Shown: in pieces, positions 54,454 through 63,928 of the stretch | Position numbering within the stretch: position 1 is the stretch's first letter | How the letters are laid out: each line of letters begins with the position of its first letter | Assembly: GCA_015233015.1 (NCBI GenBank) | Contig: JADFYO010000006.1 | Coordinates: forward strand, 1-64,000 | Direction of reading: 5' to 3' | DNA from: Nitrospirota bacterium | Lineage (GTDB): Bacteria; Nitrospirota; Thermodesulfovibrionia; Thermodesulfovibrionales; Magnetobacteriaceae | DNA length: 64,000 nucleotides | The notes under the pieces: generated by a model | Databases searched by the model: none | The model's input: the letters and a program-made list of their open reading frames with translations, nothing else | Told to the model about the DNA's origin: nothing | Translations under genes and position numbers: made by a program

Positions 54454-55359
54454 TCAGAACTTCTCTCCTTCGTCGTCATCGAAGATAAATTCGTTGCCAT
54501 CGCTTGAAAATCCATCCATCTCCGGCCCCTCGGCCTCAGGGACAGCGACTGAAAACACGCTGCCCACGCCCTTTGTACTTGACACCGTAATCCCGCCAGC
54601 AAGCAACTCCACCACTGCCTTTGTTATGCTGAGGCCAAGGCCATGCCCCCTGTGTGTCTTTGTCGAACCGGTCTCAAGCTGCTTGAACCTGTCGAATATA
54701 ACCTCAAAATCGGCGCTATCTATACCGATTCCATTGTCTTTTGCATCGATTTTCAGGACTCCGGCATCTATCCACATCTTTATCTCAACCTCGCCGCCCT
54801 CGTTGGTAAACTCTATCGCGTTGGACAGCAGATTAGAGATGATTATACTGAGTTTTTCAGGGTCTGACTTAAAAAATACCTCGCCCTGGTCCTGTCCAAG
54901 CCAGTCGTAAACCATCTCGACCTTTATGTTTTTACTTTCTGCGAAGTGCCTGAAGGATGCGATTATATTATTTGATAAAGCGATCACATCGACAACCGAG
55001 ACCCCTAAGGACGTTTCGCCGGACTCAATTTCCGCAGCCTCGAATATGTTCTTTATTTGAAAGTCCAGGTGAAAGGCCTCCTCGTGAATGAGCGACAACA
55101 TGGATTTAACAGAGTCGCAGTCAGATTCAGCCGAGAGGAGAAGCTGCCCCGAAAGGCCTAATATCGAGGTCAGAGGGTTATTTATCTCGTTTCTGATATT
55201 CGATAGAAAATTACTCTTAATGGCCTCCGAATCTTCAAGTTTCTTGTTGATTTTCACAAGATTTTTCGTCATGACCTTTAAATCGTAAAGCGCGTCTTCG
55301 TTTTCCTGAAAACGTCCCTTCAATTCCTCAATTAGTTCCTTATTAGTCAGTCTGCTCAT
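54454..55359 (-). CDS. soluble histidine-kinase-like protein lacking the phospho-acceptor histidine
   Basis: A 301-residue cytoplasmic protein with an N-terminal coiled coil (about 5-45), a HisKA-like dimerisation region and a HATPase domain. The H-box reads SNIRNEINNPLTS, so the usual His (as in SHELRTPL) is Asn57; the codon is AAC at 55191-55189. The ATP-binding part is intact: IISNLLSNAIEF, DAKDNGIGID and HRGHGLGLSITKAV. It therefore should bind ATP but cannot phosphorylate itself on the usual residue. It has no sensor domain. It sits between cheD and dnaN in the gyrB-dnaN block, 2 bp upstream of cheD, and is probably co-transcribed with it. A scaffold or ATP-responsive regulator is possible. 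Confidence 0.88.
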   Translation of the reverse strand: MSRLTNKELIEELKGRFQENEDALYDLKVMTKNLVKINKKLEDSEAIKSNFLSNIRNEINNPLTSILGLSGQLLLSAESDCDSVKSMLSLIHEEAFHLDFQIKNIFEAAEIESGETSLGVSVVDVIALSNNIIASFRHFAESKNIKVEMVYDWLGQDQGEVFFKSDPEKLSIIISNLLSNAIEFTNEGGEVEIKMWIDAGVLKIDAKDNGIGIDSADFEVIFDRFKQLETGSTKTHRGHGLGLSITKAVVELLAGGITVSSTKGVGSVFSVAVPEAEGPEMDGFSSDGNEFIFDDDEGEKF

Positions 55360-55374
55360 AAATAATCCCCCTCC

Positions 55375-56484
55375 TCATATTCTCATCGGCATTAATACGC
55401 ATTTATAGTCCTTGTTGCCCTCTTCCGTTAACAAAGTAGGCGTCAGTGTGTCAAGAAGCTCCATGACAACGTTTTGAGACTTCATGGAGGAAACTGCATC
55501 CAGTACGTATCTCGAGTTAAAGCCCAGAGAGATTGCCTCTCCTTCAAATTCAACTTTTAACCCGTCCTGCGCCTCTCCCATCTCCGGGTCTGTCGCAAAT
55601 ACATTCATCTGGCCCTGTTCTAATTCCACCCGCACGACGCGGCTTTTTTCTCTGCCGATTACCGATACCCTCCTGAGGGTCTTTATCAACTCCTCCCTGT
55701 CTATGAGGACTGATTTATCATTATTAACCGGTATGACCTGCTCATAATTAGGGTACGTGCCTTCAATCAGCTTCGTGAGAAACTCCTTATCGCCAAGCAA
55801 AAATCTTATGTGGTTTTTTGCTATTTCAAACCTGACAGCCCCTTGCTGTCCAGAAAGGAGCCTTCTTAGTTCCATCACGGCCTTTCTCGGCAATATGGCC
55901 TTTATTTCCTCCACATCGGTGTCCATTTCCATGTCAGAGTAAACTACAGACAACCTGTGGCCGTCTGTGCCGGCGAGGACAATCTTTTTCTGCCGGCCAA
56001 GCACGTGAAACAACACGCCGTTGAGGGCATAGCGAGGGTCGTTTTCACCCGCGCAGTATATCGTTCTGTCGAGCATGTCTATGAGTTTTTCCGGCTCAAT
56101 GGCAAATCCTACCTTTTCCTCCAAAGAGGGCCAGTGCGGGTATTCATCGGGATTTAAGCCCGCTATCCTGTAGGAGCTTTTCCCGGATTTCATCTTCATC
56201 CAGTTAACGTCTTCCCCGTCAATATGAATATCTCCGGCGACTTCTCTGGCAATTTCAAAGAGCTTCTTTGCCGGCATACAAACTACGCCTGATTTTTCGA
56301 TTTCCGCTATCTCTATAGGTTCCCTGATTGCCATTTCGAGGTCGGTGGCATAGACTGTGCTTTTTTCCCTGGACACCTCAAGGAGAAAGTTGCTTAGTAT
56401 CGGAATAGTCGTCTTTTTATCGGCAATATTCTGAATATCTCCAAGCCTTTTGTAGAGTTCATCTTTCGATATTGTTACTATCAT
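55375..56484 (-). CDS. dnaN: DNA polymerase III sliding clamp (beta subunit)
   Basis: The 369-residue beta clamp, with three repeated domains typical of DnaN. It begins IVTISKDELYKRLGDIQNI after the Met, contains LNGVLFHV and GTDGHRLSVVYS, and ends YKCVLMPMRI, the conserved C-terminus of clamps. It lies 13 bp after dnaA, the standard dnaA-dnaN order. Confidence 0.97.
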   Translation of the reverse strand: MIVTISKDELYKRLGDIQNIADKKTTIPILSNFLLEVSREKSTVYATDLEMAIREPIEIAEIEKSGVVCMPAKKLFEIAREVAGDIHIDGEDVNWMKMKSGKSSYRIAGLNPDEYPHWPSLEEKVGFAIEPEKLIDMLDRTIYCAGENDPRYALNGVLFHVLGRQKKIVLAGTDGHRLSVVYSDMEMDTDVEEIKAILPRKAVMELRRLLSGQQGAVRFEIAKNHIRFLLGDKEFLTKLIEGTYPNYEQVIPVNNDKSVLIDREELIKTLRRVSVIGREKSRVVRVELEQGQMNVFATDPEMGEAQDGLKVEFEGEAISLGFNSRYVLDAVSSMKSQNVVMELLDTLTPTLLTEEGNKDYKCVLMPMRI

Positions 56485-56497
56485 ATTAATATTCTCC

Positions 56498-57823
56498 TTA
56501 CGGTTTTATTTTATTTATAAGATACTCTGCCGTTTTGTTGAATTCCTCGTCTTTTTCCATTTTCGCCTCTATCTGCTTACATGCGTAGATAACCGTCGCG
56601 TGATCTTTTCCTCCAAATGCCTTGCCTATGTCACCCAGAGACAGCTCCGTCAGCCGTTTTGTTATGTACATGGCCATTTGCCTCGGCAGGGCTATCTCCT
56701 TCGTCCTCTTCTTCGATTTTAACTCCGGCAGCTTTACGCCAAAATGTTCACACACTATCTTTTGTATATTGTCTGTGGTAACCGGTTTGAGTTCATCGGT
56801 AAAAATGTCTTTCAGCACATCTTTTGCCAGGGAGACATTAATCGGCCTTCCTGTCAGGTTTGAGTGAGCCGCCAGTTTTATCAGACACCCCTCCAGCTCC
56901 CTGATATTCGACTTTATCTTTGTAGCGAGGAAATATACAATGTCATCTGGCAGGATGATCTTATGAAGCTCGGCCTTTTTCTGCAATATTGCCATTTTAA
57001 GCTCCACAGTCGGGGGTTTTATATCGGCTATAAGGCCCATCGTGAAACGGGATTTCAGTCTGTCGGTTATATCGGACAGCTCTTTAGGCGGCCTGTCGCT
57101 CGAGATAACAATCTGTTTCTGCTTTTCATAGAGGGCGTTAAAGGTATGAAAAAACTCCACCTGAGTCTGGGTCTTATTTGCGATAAACTGCACATCGTCA
57201 AGCAGCAGTATATCGACCATCCTGTATTTCTCTTTCAAATCACTCATCTTCTCATGCCTGATGGCAGATACGACCTCGTTTGTGAACTGCTCCGAAGATA
57301 CGTATATGACATTTGCGTTGGGAAGAGTGTCGGCTATTTTGTTTCCTATCGCGGTTATTATATGGGTCTTGCCAAGCCCGACATCTCCGTATATAAAAAG
57401 GGGATTATATGTCTTTCCCAGCGATTCACTCACCGCAAGGGCCGCCGCATGTACCAGTTCATTTGACGGGCCTACCACAAAGGTATCAAATACGTATTTG
57501 GGATTTAAAAATATCCCCTTGCCGGCCTGCCTGACCTTTCGAATGTTTGCGTCTTTTCTGACAAACTCCGCCGCAGGCTCCTGCTCTATCCTGAACATGA
57601 CATTTATATTGTCCTTCATGACCCATTCAAAGGCCTCGCTTATCAGGTGCGGGTAATTGTCCTCAATCCACTCCCTGAAAAACCGGTTCGGCACTGACAA
57701 CACCGCGTCGTTATCTTTTAACTCCAGCAGCTTCATCGGCTTAAACCATAAATCGTATGTGGATTTGCCAACCTTTCTCTCGATAAAATCAAGACAATCC
57801 TTCCATGTGTTTCCTATGTCCAT
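56498..57823 (-). CDS. dnaA: chromosomal replication initiator protein DnaA
   Basis: The 441-residue initiator. Domain I (about 1-85) contains LWFKPMKLLELKDND. The AAA+ domain has Walker A GDVGLGKTH with Walker B ILLLDDVQF. The DNA-binding domain IV ends with the DnaA signature around DHATVIYACKQIE. The upstream intergenic region (57824-58122) carries DnaA-box-like 9-mers and probably the origin. A ribosome site AGGTGA precedes the ATG. dnaN follows directly. Confidence 0.97.
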   Translation of the reverse strand: MDIGNTWKDCLDFIERKVGKSTYDLWFKPMKLLELKDNDAVLSVPNRFFREWIEDNYPHLISEAFEWVMKDNINVMFRIEQEPAAEFVRKDANIRKVRQAGKGIFLNPKYVFDTFVVGPSNELVHAAALAVSESLGKTYNPLFIYGDVGLGKTHIITAIGNKIADTLPNANVIYVSSEQFTNEVVSAIRHEKMSDLKEKYRMVDILLLDDVQFIANKTQTQVEFFHTFNALYEKQKQIVISSDRPPKELSDITDRLKSRFTMGLIADIKPPTVELKMAILQKKAELHKIILPDDIVYFLATKIKSNIRELEGCLIKLAAHSNLTGRPINVSLAKDVLKDIFTDELKPVTTDNIQKIVCEHFGVKLPELKSKKRTKEIALPRQMAMYITKRLTELSLGDIGKAFGGKDHATVIYACKQIEAKMEKDEEFNKTAEYLINKIKP

Positions 57824-58122
57824 ATTTCACCTGAATCCGACTGTTTTAAATATGTTACTAACATGTTACAAACAATTGTTAATAACTCCTTTATAGATCT
57901 TTTATAACGCATTGATATATTGTTCATAAATCCCAACCTGAATTGACGTGTGAATAACTTCCAGAAAACCCGCCGATTACTGACACAGATGCTGACATGC
58001 GGCATAGCATGGTATTAATCAGGCCGGCAGCCACATCTATAATCAATTCCATAAGGTTCTCAAGTTTCAAACACCCCCTACTGTTACTACTATTTATATA
58101 TATAAAGAGAGTAGTAATAGTA
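57824..58122. other. probable replication origin (oriC) between prfB and dnaA
   Basis: This 299-bp gap lies just upstream of dnaA. TGTGAATAA at 57949-57957 is a perfect DnaA box (TTATNCACA) on the reverse strand. Related 9-mers in the same orientation are TGTTAATAA (57877-57885), TGTTCATAA (57921-57929), TGTTACTAA (57853-57861) and TGTTACAAA (57864-57872). The A/T-rich stretch TTTATATATATAAA (58093-58106) could be the unwinding element. Position beside dnaA-dnaN and box content support an origin, but only one box is perfect. Confidence 0.6.
58079..58122 (-). terminator. long A/T-rich hairpin after the prfB stop codon
   Basis: TACTGTTACTACT at 58079-58091 pairs with AGTAGTAATAGTA at 58110-58122 (13 bp, one G-T wobble). 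The loop contains the palindrome TTTATATATATAAA. It starts one base after the prfB stop, so it may end prfB transcription, though no T-run follows. It may equally be part of the origin's unwinding region. Confidence 0.45.
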
Positions 58123-59230
58123 CTACCCTGTTTTCTTCCAGAAAAGATACTCTTTGATAAAGGCATCGATTTCTCCATTTAAGACGGCGTTTACGTTTCC
58201 GAACTCATACCCTGTCCTGTGGTCTTTTACCAGTCTGTAGGGCTGCAATACATAGGAGCGTATTTGATTTCCCCATTGAATATTTTTTTTGTCACCTACA
58301 ATTCCCTCCATTTTTTTACCCTGGGCGGCGAGTTCCCTTTCGTAAAGCCTGGATTTCAGGATGCTCATTGCCCTTTCCTTGTTTCTGTGCTGCGAGCGCT
58401 CATTCTGGCAAGAGACAACAATGCCGCTTGCGGCATGTGTAATGCGCACGGCGGAGGATACCTTGTTGATATGCTGCCCTCCGGCCCCGGATGCCCTGAA
58501 TGTGTCTATCCTGATGTCCTCTTCTTTTATCTCTATCTCGATGTCTTTTTCCACGTCCGGGTAGACCAGGACGGCGGCAAAAGAGGTGTGTCTTCTTTTG
58601 GCCGAGTCAAACGGGGATATGCGCACGAGCCTGTGCACGCCTACCTCCGGCTTCAGATAGCCATAGGCATACGCCCCGGTAAATGTTATTGTAACGCTCT
58701 TTATGCCTGCCTCGTCTCCGTTTAGAATATCTACGATGTCTGTCTTAAAGCCGTTTTTCTCGGCCCACCTGAGATACATTCTCATCAGCATCTGTGCCCA
58801 GTCCTGGCTTTCGGTGCCTCCGGCGCCGGGGTGTATATCCATGATGGCGTTGTTAAGATCAAGTTTATTTGAAAGCAGATGTTTAATCTCAAGTTTATCT
58901 ATCTTGATTTCAGCGGCTTTCAGATTATCTTCGATATCCCTGACAAACATCTCCCCACCTTCTTCGCTCAGTACCGAAAGTGAATCTAACAGGTATCTTA
59001 CGTCGTCCTCTGCGCCATTATAGGAAGAGATAATATCCTCGATGTACGATTTCTTTTTTTTAAGCTCGTTAAGACGCTCATAGGACGACCATGTGCCGCT
59101 TTGTGATAACATCTCGTCTATTTCCACTATCTCTTTAAGCAGATTATCTATTTCAAAGATAACCTCTTAGATATGAGAGTTTTTCCTCCAGGGGTTTGAC
59201 TTTTTCTTTTAATTCTAATTCGATAATCAT
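58123..59230 (-). CDS. prfB: peptide chain release factor 2 with programmed +1 frameshift
   Basis: RF2 releases peptides at UGA and UAA. The gene starts with ATG at 59230, reads 25 codons, then meets an in-frame TGA at 59155-59153 within AGAGGTTATCTTTGA, the classic RF2 frameshift site (an SD-like AGAGG before CTT-TGA). Skipping the T at 59155 continues in the next frame (L-E-I-D-N) to the stop at 58123, giving 368 residues. RF2 motifs are SPF in RISPFDS and GGQ in SGAGGQHINK. Low RF2 would favour frameshifting, so the gene is autoregulated. Its ATG overlaps the lnt stop by 4 bp. Confidence 0.96.
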
Positions 59231-60777
59231 TGAGACCTTCTCCTTTTTCTTAATAAATTTACTATAATTGCAAGGTTTGCTATGTTGCATATATGAACAA
59301 ACACGCTTCCGAAAAGCGAATAAAACGTAATTGCCGGGTTTGTATAAATATCTCTCGTTAAAACCACCTTCTCAAACAGCTCTGTCCTGGCAGTTATTTC
59401 CCCCGTGCTGTCTATGAAACCGGATATGCCGGTATTAGCCGAACGCACCACAGGTTTTCTGTTTTCTATGGCCCGAAACACCGCCATTATAAAATGCTGA
59501 TACGGGCCTGACGTACGCCCAAACCACGCGTCGTTTGTAATGGTAACGATAAAATCTCCACCATATCTGTAAAATGCCCCGACAAGTTCGGGGAAGGCAA
59601 TCTCATAACAAATAGGGGCTGCGAAGTCCCCCAGCGGGGTTCTCACAACGGTAAGCGAGCTTCCACGCGTAAAATCACCTATACCGGTTACAAGTCTGTC
59701 TATGAAAAACAACACATTCCTCAACGGTACATACTCCCCAAAAGGAACCATATGAATTTTATCATAAACAGAGAGAAATTTTCCACCAGGCGCCAGCACC
59801 ATAGCGCTGTTTGTAAGCACATATCTGCCATTTACATAGTCCTTTACGAGGTCGGTGCCAAATACGAGATAGATGTCGAGCTTTTTCTGGAATGAGAGAA
59901 GGTCTTCGGTAAGTATTTTATCGCTTCCAAAGAGAAATGGCAGCGAGGACTCAGGCCAAACGACGAGTTTTGCGCCGTCGGCAACGGCCTGTTCTGTCAT
60001 AGTCTCATAGGATTTGAGGATTTCGGAAACGAACTTTTTATCCCACTTGGCGTCCTGGGCGACATTGCCCTGAATGACGCTTACCCTGACCGGTTTAACT
60101 GCCGGATTAATATTATTCAGCTGCCTGTAGCCGTAGGCCAATACGAGGGCGATGATTATGGCAAACAGGGCAAACGGCAGGAGTTTTTTAAGTAACGTGT
60201 AATTTTCCGAATTATTTTTAATGATGAAGTCAGCGGCGGCCGCGTTAAAGCAAACGAGAAGAAAAGATACGCCATACACACCGGTAATATCGGCAATTTG
60301 TATAAGCGGCAGCATCTTATACTGCGTATATCCTAAAAATGACCACGGAAAACCGGTAAACAGCACACCGCGAAAGTACTCAAGCCCCACCCAAAGCGAC
60401 GGACCAGTAAGATAAACGGGAATCTTTGTCCTGCGGGTAAACAACCGCACCATCAAACCAAACACACCGATATAGAGGCCCTGATAGGCGGCCAAAATCA
60501 GTACGACAGATAAACTGGCGATAAGCGGCATATGCCCGTAATTATTTATAGAGTGGGCAATCCAGTACTGGGTAGAAAAGAAATACACAACGCCTGTTAC
60601 GAGGCCGGCCTTAAAGGAATATGCCCAGCCGTTTGAGTGCAATACCGCATATAACAGGGGAACGAGGGCGACCCACGCCAAAAAAGAGATATCCGGCATA
60701 GGAAACGACAAATAGAGAAGGAAGCCCGAGAAGACGGGTGGAAAATATTGAATAGCAATTTTATTGATAGTCTTCAT
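59227..60777 (-). CDS. lnt: apolipoprotein N-acyltransferase
   Basis: An inner membrane enzyme that adds the third acyl chain to lipoproteins; 516 residues. About six to eight N-terminal helices are followed by a periplasmic nitrilase-like domain with the Glu-Lys-Cys triad in VVWPESSLPF, YDKIHMVPFGEYVP and PICYEIAFPEL, and a final C-terminal helix. Its presence fits with the Lol transporter in this window. It is followed by prfB with ATGA overlap. Confidence 0.95.
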   Translation of the reverse strand: MKTINKIAIQYFPPVFSGFLLYLSFPMPDISFLAWVALVPLLYAVLHSNGWAYSFKAGLVTGVVYFFSTQYWIAHSINNYGHMPLIASLSVVLILAAYQGLYIGVFGLMVRLFTRRTKIPVYLTGPSLWVGLEYFRGVLFTGFPWSFLGYTQYKMLPLIQIADITGVYGVSFLLVCFNAAAADFIIKNNSENYTLLKKLLPFALFAIIIALVLAYGYRQLNNINPAVKPVRVSVIQGNVAQDAKWDKKFVSEILKSYETMTEQAVADGAKLVVWPESSLPFLFGSDKILTEDLLSFQKKLDIYLVFGTDLVKDYVNGRYVLTNSAMVLAPGGKFLSVYDKIHMVPFGEYVPLRNVLFFIDRLVTGIGDFTRGSSLTVVRTPLGDFAAPICYEIAFPELVGAFYRYGGDFIVTITNDAWFGRTSGPYQHFIMAVFRAIENRKPVVRSANTGISGFIDSTGEITARTELFEKVVLTRDIYTNPAITFYSLFGSVFVHICNIANLAIIVNLLRKRRRSQ

Positions 60778-60781
60778 AATC

Positions 60782-60812
60782 TTGACATAACATAGAGCAA
60801 ATCGTTTATAGT
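60782..60812 (+). promoter_or_regulatory. promoter of the tRNA-Phe gene
   Basis: TTGACA at 60782-60787 is a consensus -35 box. TATAGT at 60807-60812 (19 bp spacing; TTATAG one base earlier gives 18) serves as -10. Transcription would start a few bases before the tRNA at 60823. The -35 box overlaps the region just upstream of the divergent lnt start. Confidence 0.6.
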
Positions 60813-60822
60813 ATAACTGCGT

Positions 60823-60895
60823 GGGCAGTTAGCTCAGTCGGTAGAGCAGAGGCCTGAAAAGCCTCGTGTCCGCAGTTCAATTCTGCGACTGCCCA
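60823..60895 (+). tRNA. tRNA-Phe (anticodon GAA)
   Basis: A 73-nt tRNA. The acceptor arms are GGGCAGT and ACTGCCC, with discriminator A. The D arm contains GCTCAGTCGGTAGAGC. The anticodon stem GAGGC/GCCTC encloses the loop CTGAAAA with anticodon GAA. The T arm is CGCAG/CTGCG around TTCAATT. No CCA is encoded; a short T-run (CTTTT) follows directly. Confidence 0.96.
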
Positions 60896-60966
60896 CTTTT
60901 ATAACTACTTATTATATTATACTGGTTATAATTAATGCTGGAAAATATATCTTATTCAAAGGGAAT

Positions 60967-62259
60967 ATGATGAAAATAATAGAAAACGACGGGGACTACA
61001 GAGAATTCATAGAGATTATAAGAAACAGGTCCGAAGACTTCGGAATCGATGTCATCGAAGACGCAAAAATTATTATAGAACACGTAAAAAAAAGCGGCGA
61101 TACGGCTGTTGAGTTATACACGAATAGATTCGACAGGGTCCAGAACGTCACCTTCAAGGTATCGCAGCAGACGATCGATGAGTACGCCGATAAGGCGCAA
61201 CGCCCTTTTCTCGGGGCACTGAATAAATCGATAGAGCGCATAAGGCGTTTTCATCAAAGGCAGATTGCGCGTTCATGGAGCTATAATGACAACGGGGTTG
61301 AGCTTGGGCAGCTGATAAGGCCGCTTGAAAGGGTAGGTGTGTATGTGCCCGGTGGCAAGGCGGCATATCCGTCGTCGGTTTTAATGAATGTTATACCGGC
61401 GCAGATAGCCGGCGTGAAGGAAATAGCCCTCTGTGTCCCATTCCCCGATGGACAGGTAAATCCATATGTGATGGCGGCGATAAAGGCGGTGGGGGTGACG
61501 GAGGTCTATGCAATTGGAGGGGCGCAGGCGATAGCCGCGATGGCCTATGGGACGGAGACGATAAAAAAGGTAGATAAAATAGTTGGGCCTGGTAACGCAT
61601 ACGTGGCGACGGCAAAGAAGATGGTCTTTGGCGTGGTGGCTATAGATATGATTGCCGGACCGTCTGAGATACTGATAGCGGCCGATGAGACGGCGGAGCC
61701 GTCTTTCATAGCGGCAGACCTGCTAAGCCAGGCGGAGCACGACGAAAACGCCTCATCCGTTCTGATTACAACGTCCAGGGCGCTTGCCGCAAAGGTACAA
61801 ACAGAACTAAGCGTGCAACTGGAGAAATTGACGAGAAAGGAGATTGCCCAAAAATCCTTAGATAACTACGGCGCCATAATAATAGCCGCGGATAAAAAAG
61901 AAATGTTTGAGCGTGTTAACGAAATAGCCCCTGAGCATCTGGAGATAATAACGCTGGAGCCGGAGAAAGACATGGAGCTGGTGAAAAACGCCGGTGCGGT
62001 GTTTTTGGGGAAATGGTCGGCAGAGCCGCTTGGCGACTATGCGGCCGGCCCGAATCATGTGCTTCCGACAAACGGTACTGCGAGGTTTTTCTCACCGCTT
62101 GGGGTGTATGATTTTATAAAGAGGACATCGCTGATTAATTTTAATGAGGCGGGATTTAGGGAAATTGCCGAAACAGTAGAGACAATGGCCGGTTATGAGG
62201 GACTTGACGCCCATGCCCAAGCGGTAAGGATGAGAAAAAGGGCGCTTGGGGAAAATTAA
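60967..62259 (+). CDS. hisD: histidinol dehydrogenase
   Basis: The 430-residue enzyme that oxidises histidinol to histidine in two NAD-dependent steps. Visible family motifs are GVYVPGGKAAYPSSVLMN, GGAQAIAAMAYGTETI, VGPGNAYVATAKK, AGPSEILI, LLSQAEHDENA with zinc ligands, and NEIAPEHLEI with the catalytic Glu-His. Two ATGs stand in tandem at the start behind AAAGGGA. No other his gene is present, so hisD is detached from its pathway operon here. A TATAAT box at 60927-60932 may be its own promoter. Confidence 0.96.
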   Translation: MMKIIENDGDYREFIEIIRNRSEDFGIDVIEDAKIIIEHVKKSGDTAVELYTNRFDRVQNVTFKVSQQTIDEYADKAQRPFLGALNKSIERIRRFHQRQIARSWSYNDNGVELGQLIRPLERVGVYVPGGKAAYPSSVLMNVIPAQIAGVKEIALCVPFPDGQVNPYVMAAIKAVGVTEVYAIGGAQAIAAMAYGTETIKKVDKIVGPGNAYVATAKKMVFGVVAIDMIAGPSEILIAADETAEPSFIAADLLSQAEHDENASSVLITTSRALAAKVQTELSVQLEKLTRKEIAQKSLDNYGAIIIAADKKEMFERVNEIAPEHLEIITLEPEKDMELVKNAGAVFLGKWSAEPLGDYAAGPNHVLPTNGTARFFSPLGVYDFIKRTSLINFNEAGFREIAETVETMAGYEGLDAHAQAVRMRKRALGEN

Positions 62260-62314
62260 ACGAATATTTTAGCAATGCGGCTTAAACTCCTTCCAATACA
62301 TATAAAAATTACGC

Positions 62315-62404
62315 TATAATAGTGTTGTGGCTGATATTTTGATATTTAGCGCGTCCGGGTTTAGCGCGTCTGGCACCGGGAAACAGGGCGGCACCGGCAG
62401 ATGA
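62315..62404 (+). promoter_or_regulatory. ftsE promoter region with possible leaderless upstream reading frame
   Basis: TATAAT at 62315-62320 is a perfect -10 box; the -35 position is weak (TTCCAA at 62291). Six bases after the -10 box, at 62327, GTG opens a 25-codon frame that ends with TGA at 62402-62404, overlapping the ftsE ATG at 62401 as ATGA. The frame encodes a Gly/Ser-rich peptide (VADILIFSASGFSASG). The ribosome site of ftsE itself is weak, so translational coupling is possible. The frame could also be chance. Confidence 0.4.
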
Positions 62405-63060
62405 TAGAATTAGAGAATGTCTCGAAGGCCTTTGGCGGCTATGCGGCGCTGAGTAATATCTCCTTAAAGGTGGAAAGAGGCGATATGGCATTCGTAACCG
62501 GTCCAAGCGGGGCCGGCAAGACCACGCTGTTCAAGCTGCTCTACCTTGCCGAGAAGCCCGACGAAGGGACGATAACGATAGCCGGATGCAACGTGGCAGA
62601 CGTGAAGTCGTCATACATACCATTACTAAGGAGAAACATAGGTGTTGTATTTCAGGACTTCAAGCTCCTCAACAATAAAACCGTTTATGACAACATAGCC
62701 CTGACACTGCGAATTCGCGGCTTTATGGAAAGGGAAATCAAGGAACGTGTGCACAGTGTGCTTAAGATGGTAAATCTCCGGCACAAGGTAGATAACTACC
62801 CGTTGACCCTTTCGGGAGGCGAACAGCAGCGCATAACCATTGCAAGGTCTATTGTGGGCGAGCCGACGGTAATGCTTGCCGATGAGCCGACGGGCAATCT
62901 GGACGAAGAAAATGAAAAAGAGATAATGAGGATATTTAAGCAGATTAACGCCAAGGGCACAACCATATTGATAGCTACACACAACCGCGCCCTTTTCAGA
63001 AATACGGCAAGAAAGGTGTTTACATTAGAGGGCGGCATGTTAAGAGGGGAGGAGGAATAG
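62401..63060 (+). CDS. ftsE: cell division ATP-binding protein FtsE
   Basis: An ABC ATPase of 219 residues with Walker [26 protein letters not shown] at the Q-loop, signature LSGGEQQR and Walker [13 protein letters not shown]. The [10 protein letters not shown] segment and the adjoining ftsX distinguish FtsE from LolD. FtsEX activates cell wall hydrolases at the division site. The ftsX start codon follows the stop directly. Confidence 0.95.
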   Translation: MIELENVSKAFGGYAALSNISLKVERGDMAFVTGPSGAGKTTLFKLLYLAEKPDEGTITIAGCNVADVKSSYIPLLRRNIGVVFQDFKLLNNKTVYDNIALTLRIRGFMEREIKERVHSVLKMVNLRHKVDNYPLTLSGGEQQRITIARSIVGEPTVMLADEPTGNLDEENEKEIMRIFKQINAKGTTILIATHNRALFRNTARKVFTLEGGMLRGEEE

Positions 63061-63927
63061 GTGTTTTCGCTAAGGCTTGCCCTTCAGAGCATTTTTAAAG
63101 ATAAGTGGATGAACTTCCTTTCCATGCTTTCCATAGGCGTAATGTTGTTTATTCTTGTATCTGTTGCCATAATCGTGTATAACGTCGAGAGGCTGACGGC
63201 CAGGCTGCCTGAGAGGCTCACAGTGATGGTCATGCTCAAAGAAGGTGTTGCGGGCGAGGAAATCAAGGCCGCGCAGGCGGTTATAAAGGCTGAACCTGCC
63301 GTTAAGGCGGTAACATTCGTATCGAAAGAAAGGGCTATGGAAGACCTGAAGAGGTCATTTAAAAAGGACGACTTTATTCTTAAGGGATTTGGAGAGAATC
63401 CCCTGTTCGATTCGTTCGATGTTAAGATAAAAAGTGAAGGCGTCCACATAGATGAGGTCAAGCGTCTGATACAGAAGATAAAGTCCATGAAAGGAGTTGA
63501 CGATGTGGAATACGGGGAGGCGCTGATGGACTCGCTTTACGCGTTAAAGAGCGGGATGAGGGCGCTGGGGTTGAGTATAGGCATTGTCTTCGTATGTTCG
63601 GTTACGTTTATATGTTACACGACGGTGAAGATACTTTTTTACAGACATAAGGACGAGATAGAGGTCTATAAACTGCTTGGGGCGACGAGGTGGTTTGTGA
63701 GGGCGCCGTTTTTCATAGAAGGCTCAATAATAGGCATTCTGGGCGGGATGATAGGGTCGGGGATGCTGATGGGGTTGTATCAATATTTTATCAGGAGGCT
63801 GATAGCGGACATACCGATGTTCGCGTTTATGAGCATACCGCTGCAGTTTATGTATATGCTGCCGGTTGCCGGGATGCTATTAGGCCTGGGCGGGTCGGTG
63901 TTGGCGCTTGGAAGGCTGAAGTATTAG
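63061..63927 (+). CDS. ftsX: cell division permease FtsX
   Basis: A 288-residue permease starting with GTG immediately after the ftsE stop. It has TM1 (about 20-42), an extracytoplasmic domain (about 45-165) that in relatives contacts hydrolase activators, and three further helices (about 170-285). The coupling motif [20 protein letters not shown] is characteristic. With FtsE it transmits ATP hydrolysis across the membrane to periplasmic peptidoglycan hydrolase regulators. Confidence 0.94.
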   Translation: MFSLRLALQSIFKDKWMNFLSMLSIGVMLFILVSVAIIVYNVERLTARLPERLTVMVMLKEGVAGEEIKAAQAVIKAEPAVKAVTFVSKERAMEDLKRSFKKDDFILKGFGENPLFDSFDVKIKSEGVHIDEVKRLIQKIKSMKGVDDVEYGEALMDSLYALKSGMRALGLSIGIVFVCSVTFICYTTVKILFYRHKDEIEVYKLLGATRWFVRAPFFIEGSIIGILGGMIGSGMLMGLYQYFIRRLIADIPMFAFMSIPLQFMYMLPVAGMLLGLGGSVLALGRLKY

Positions 63928-63928
63928 A

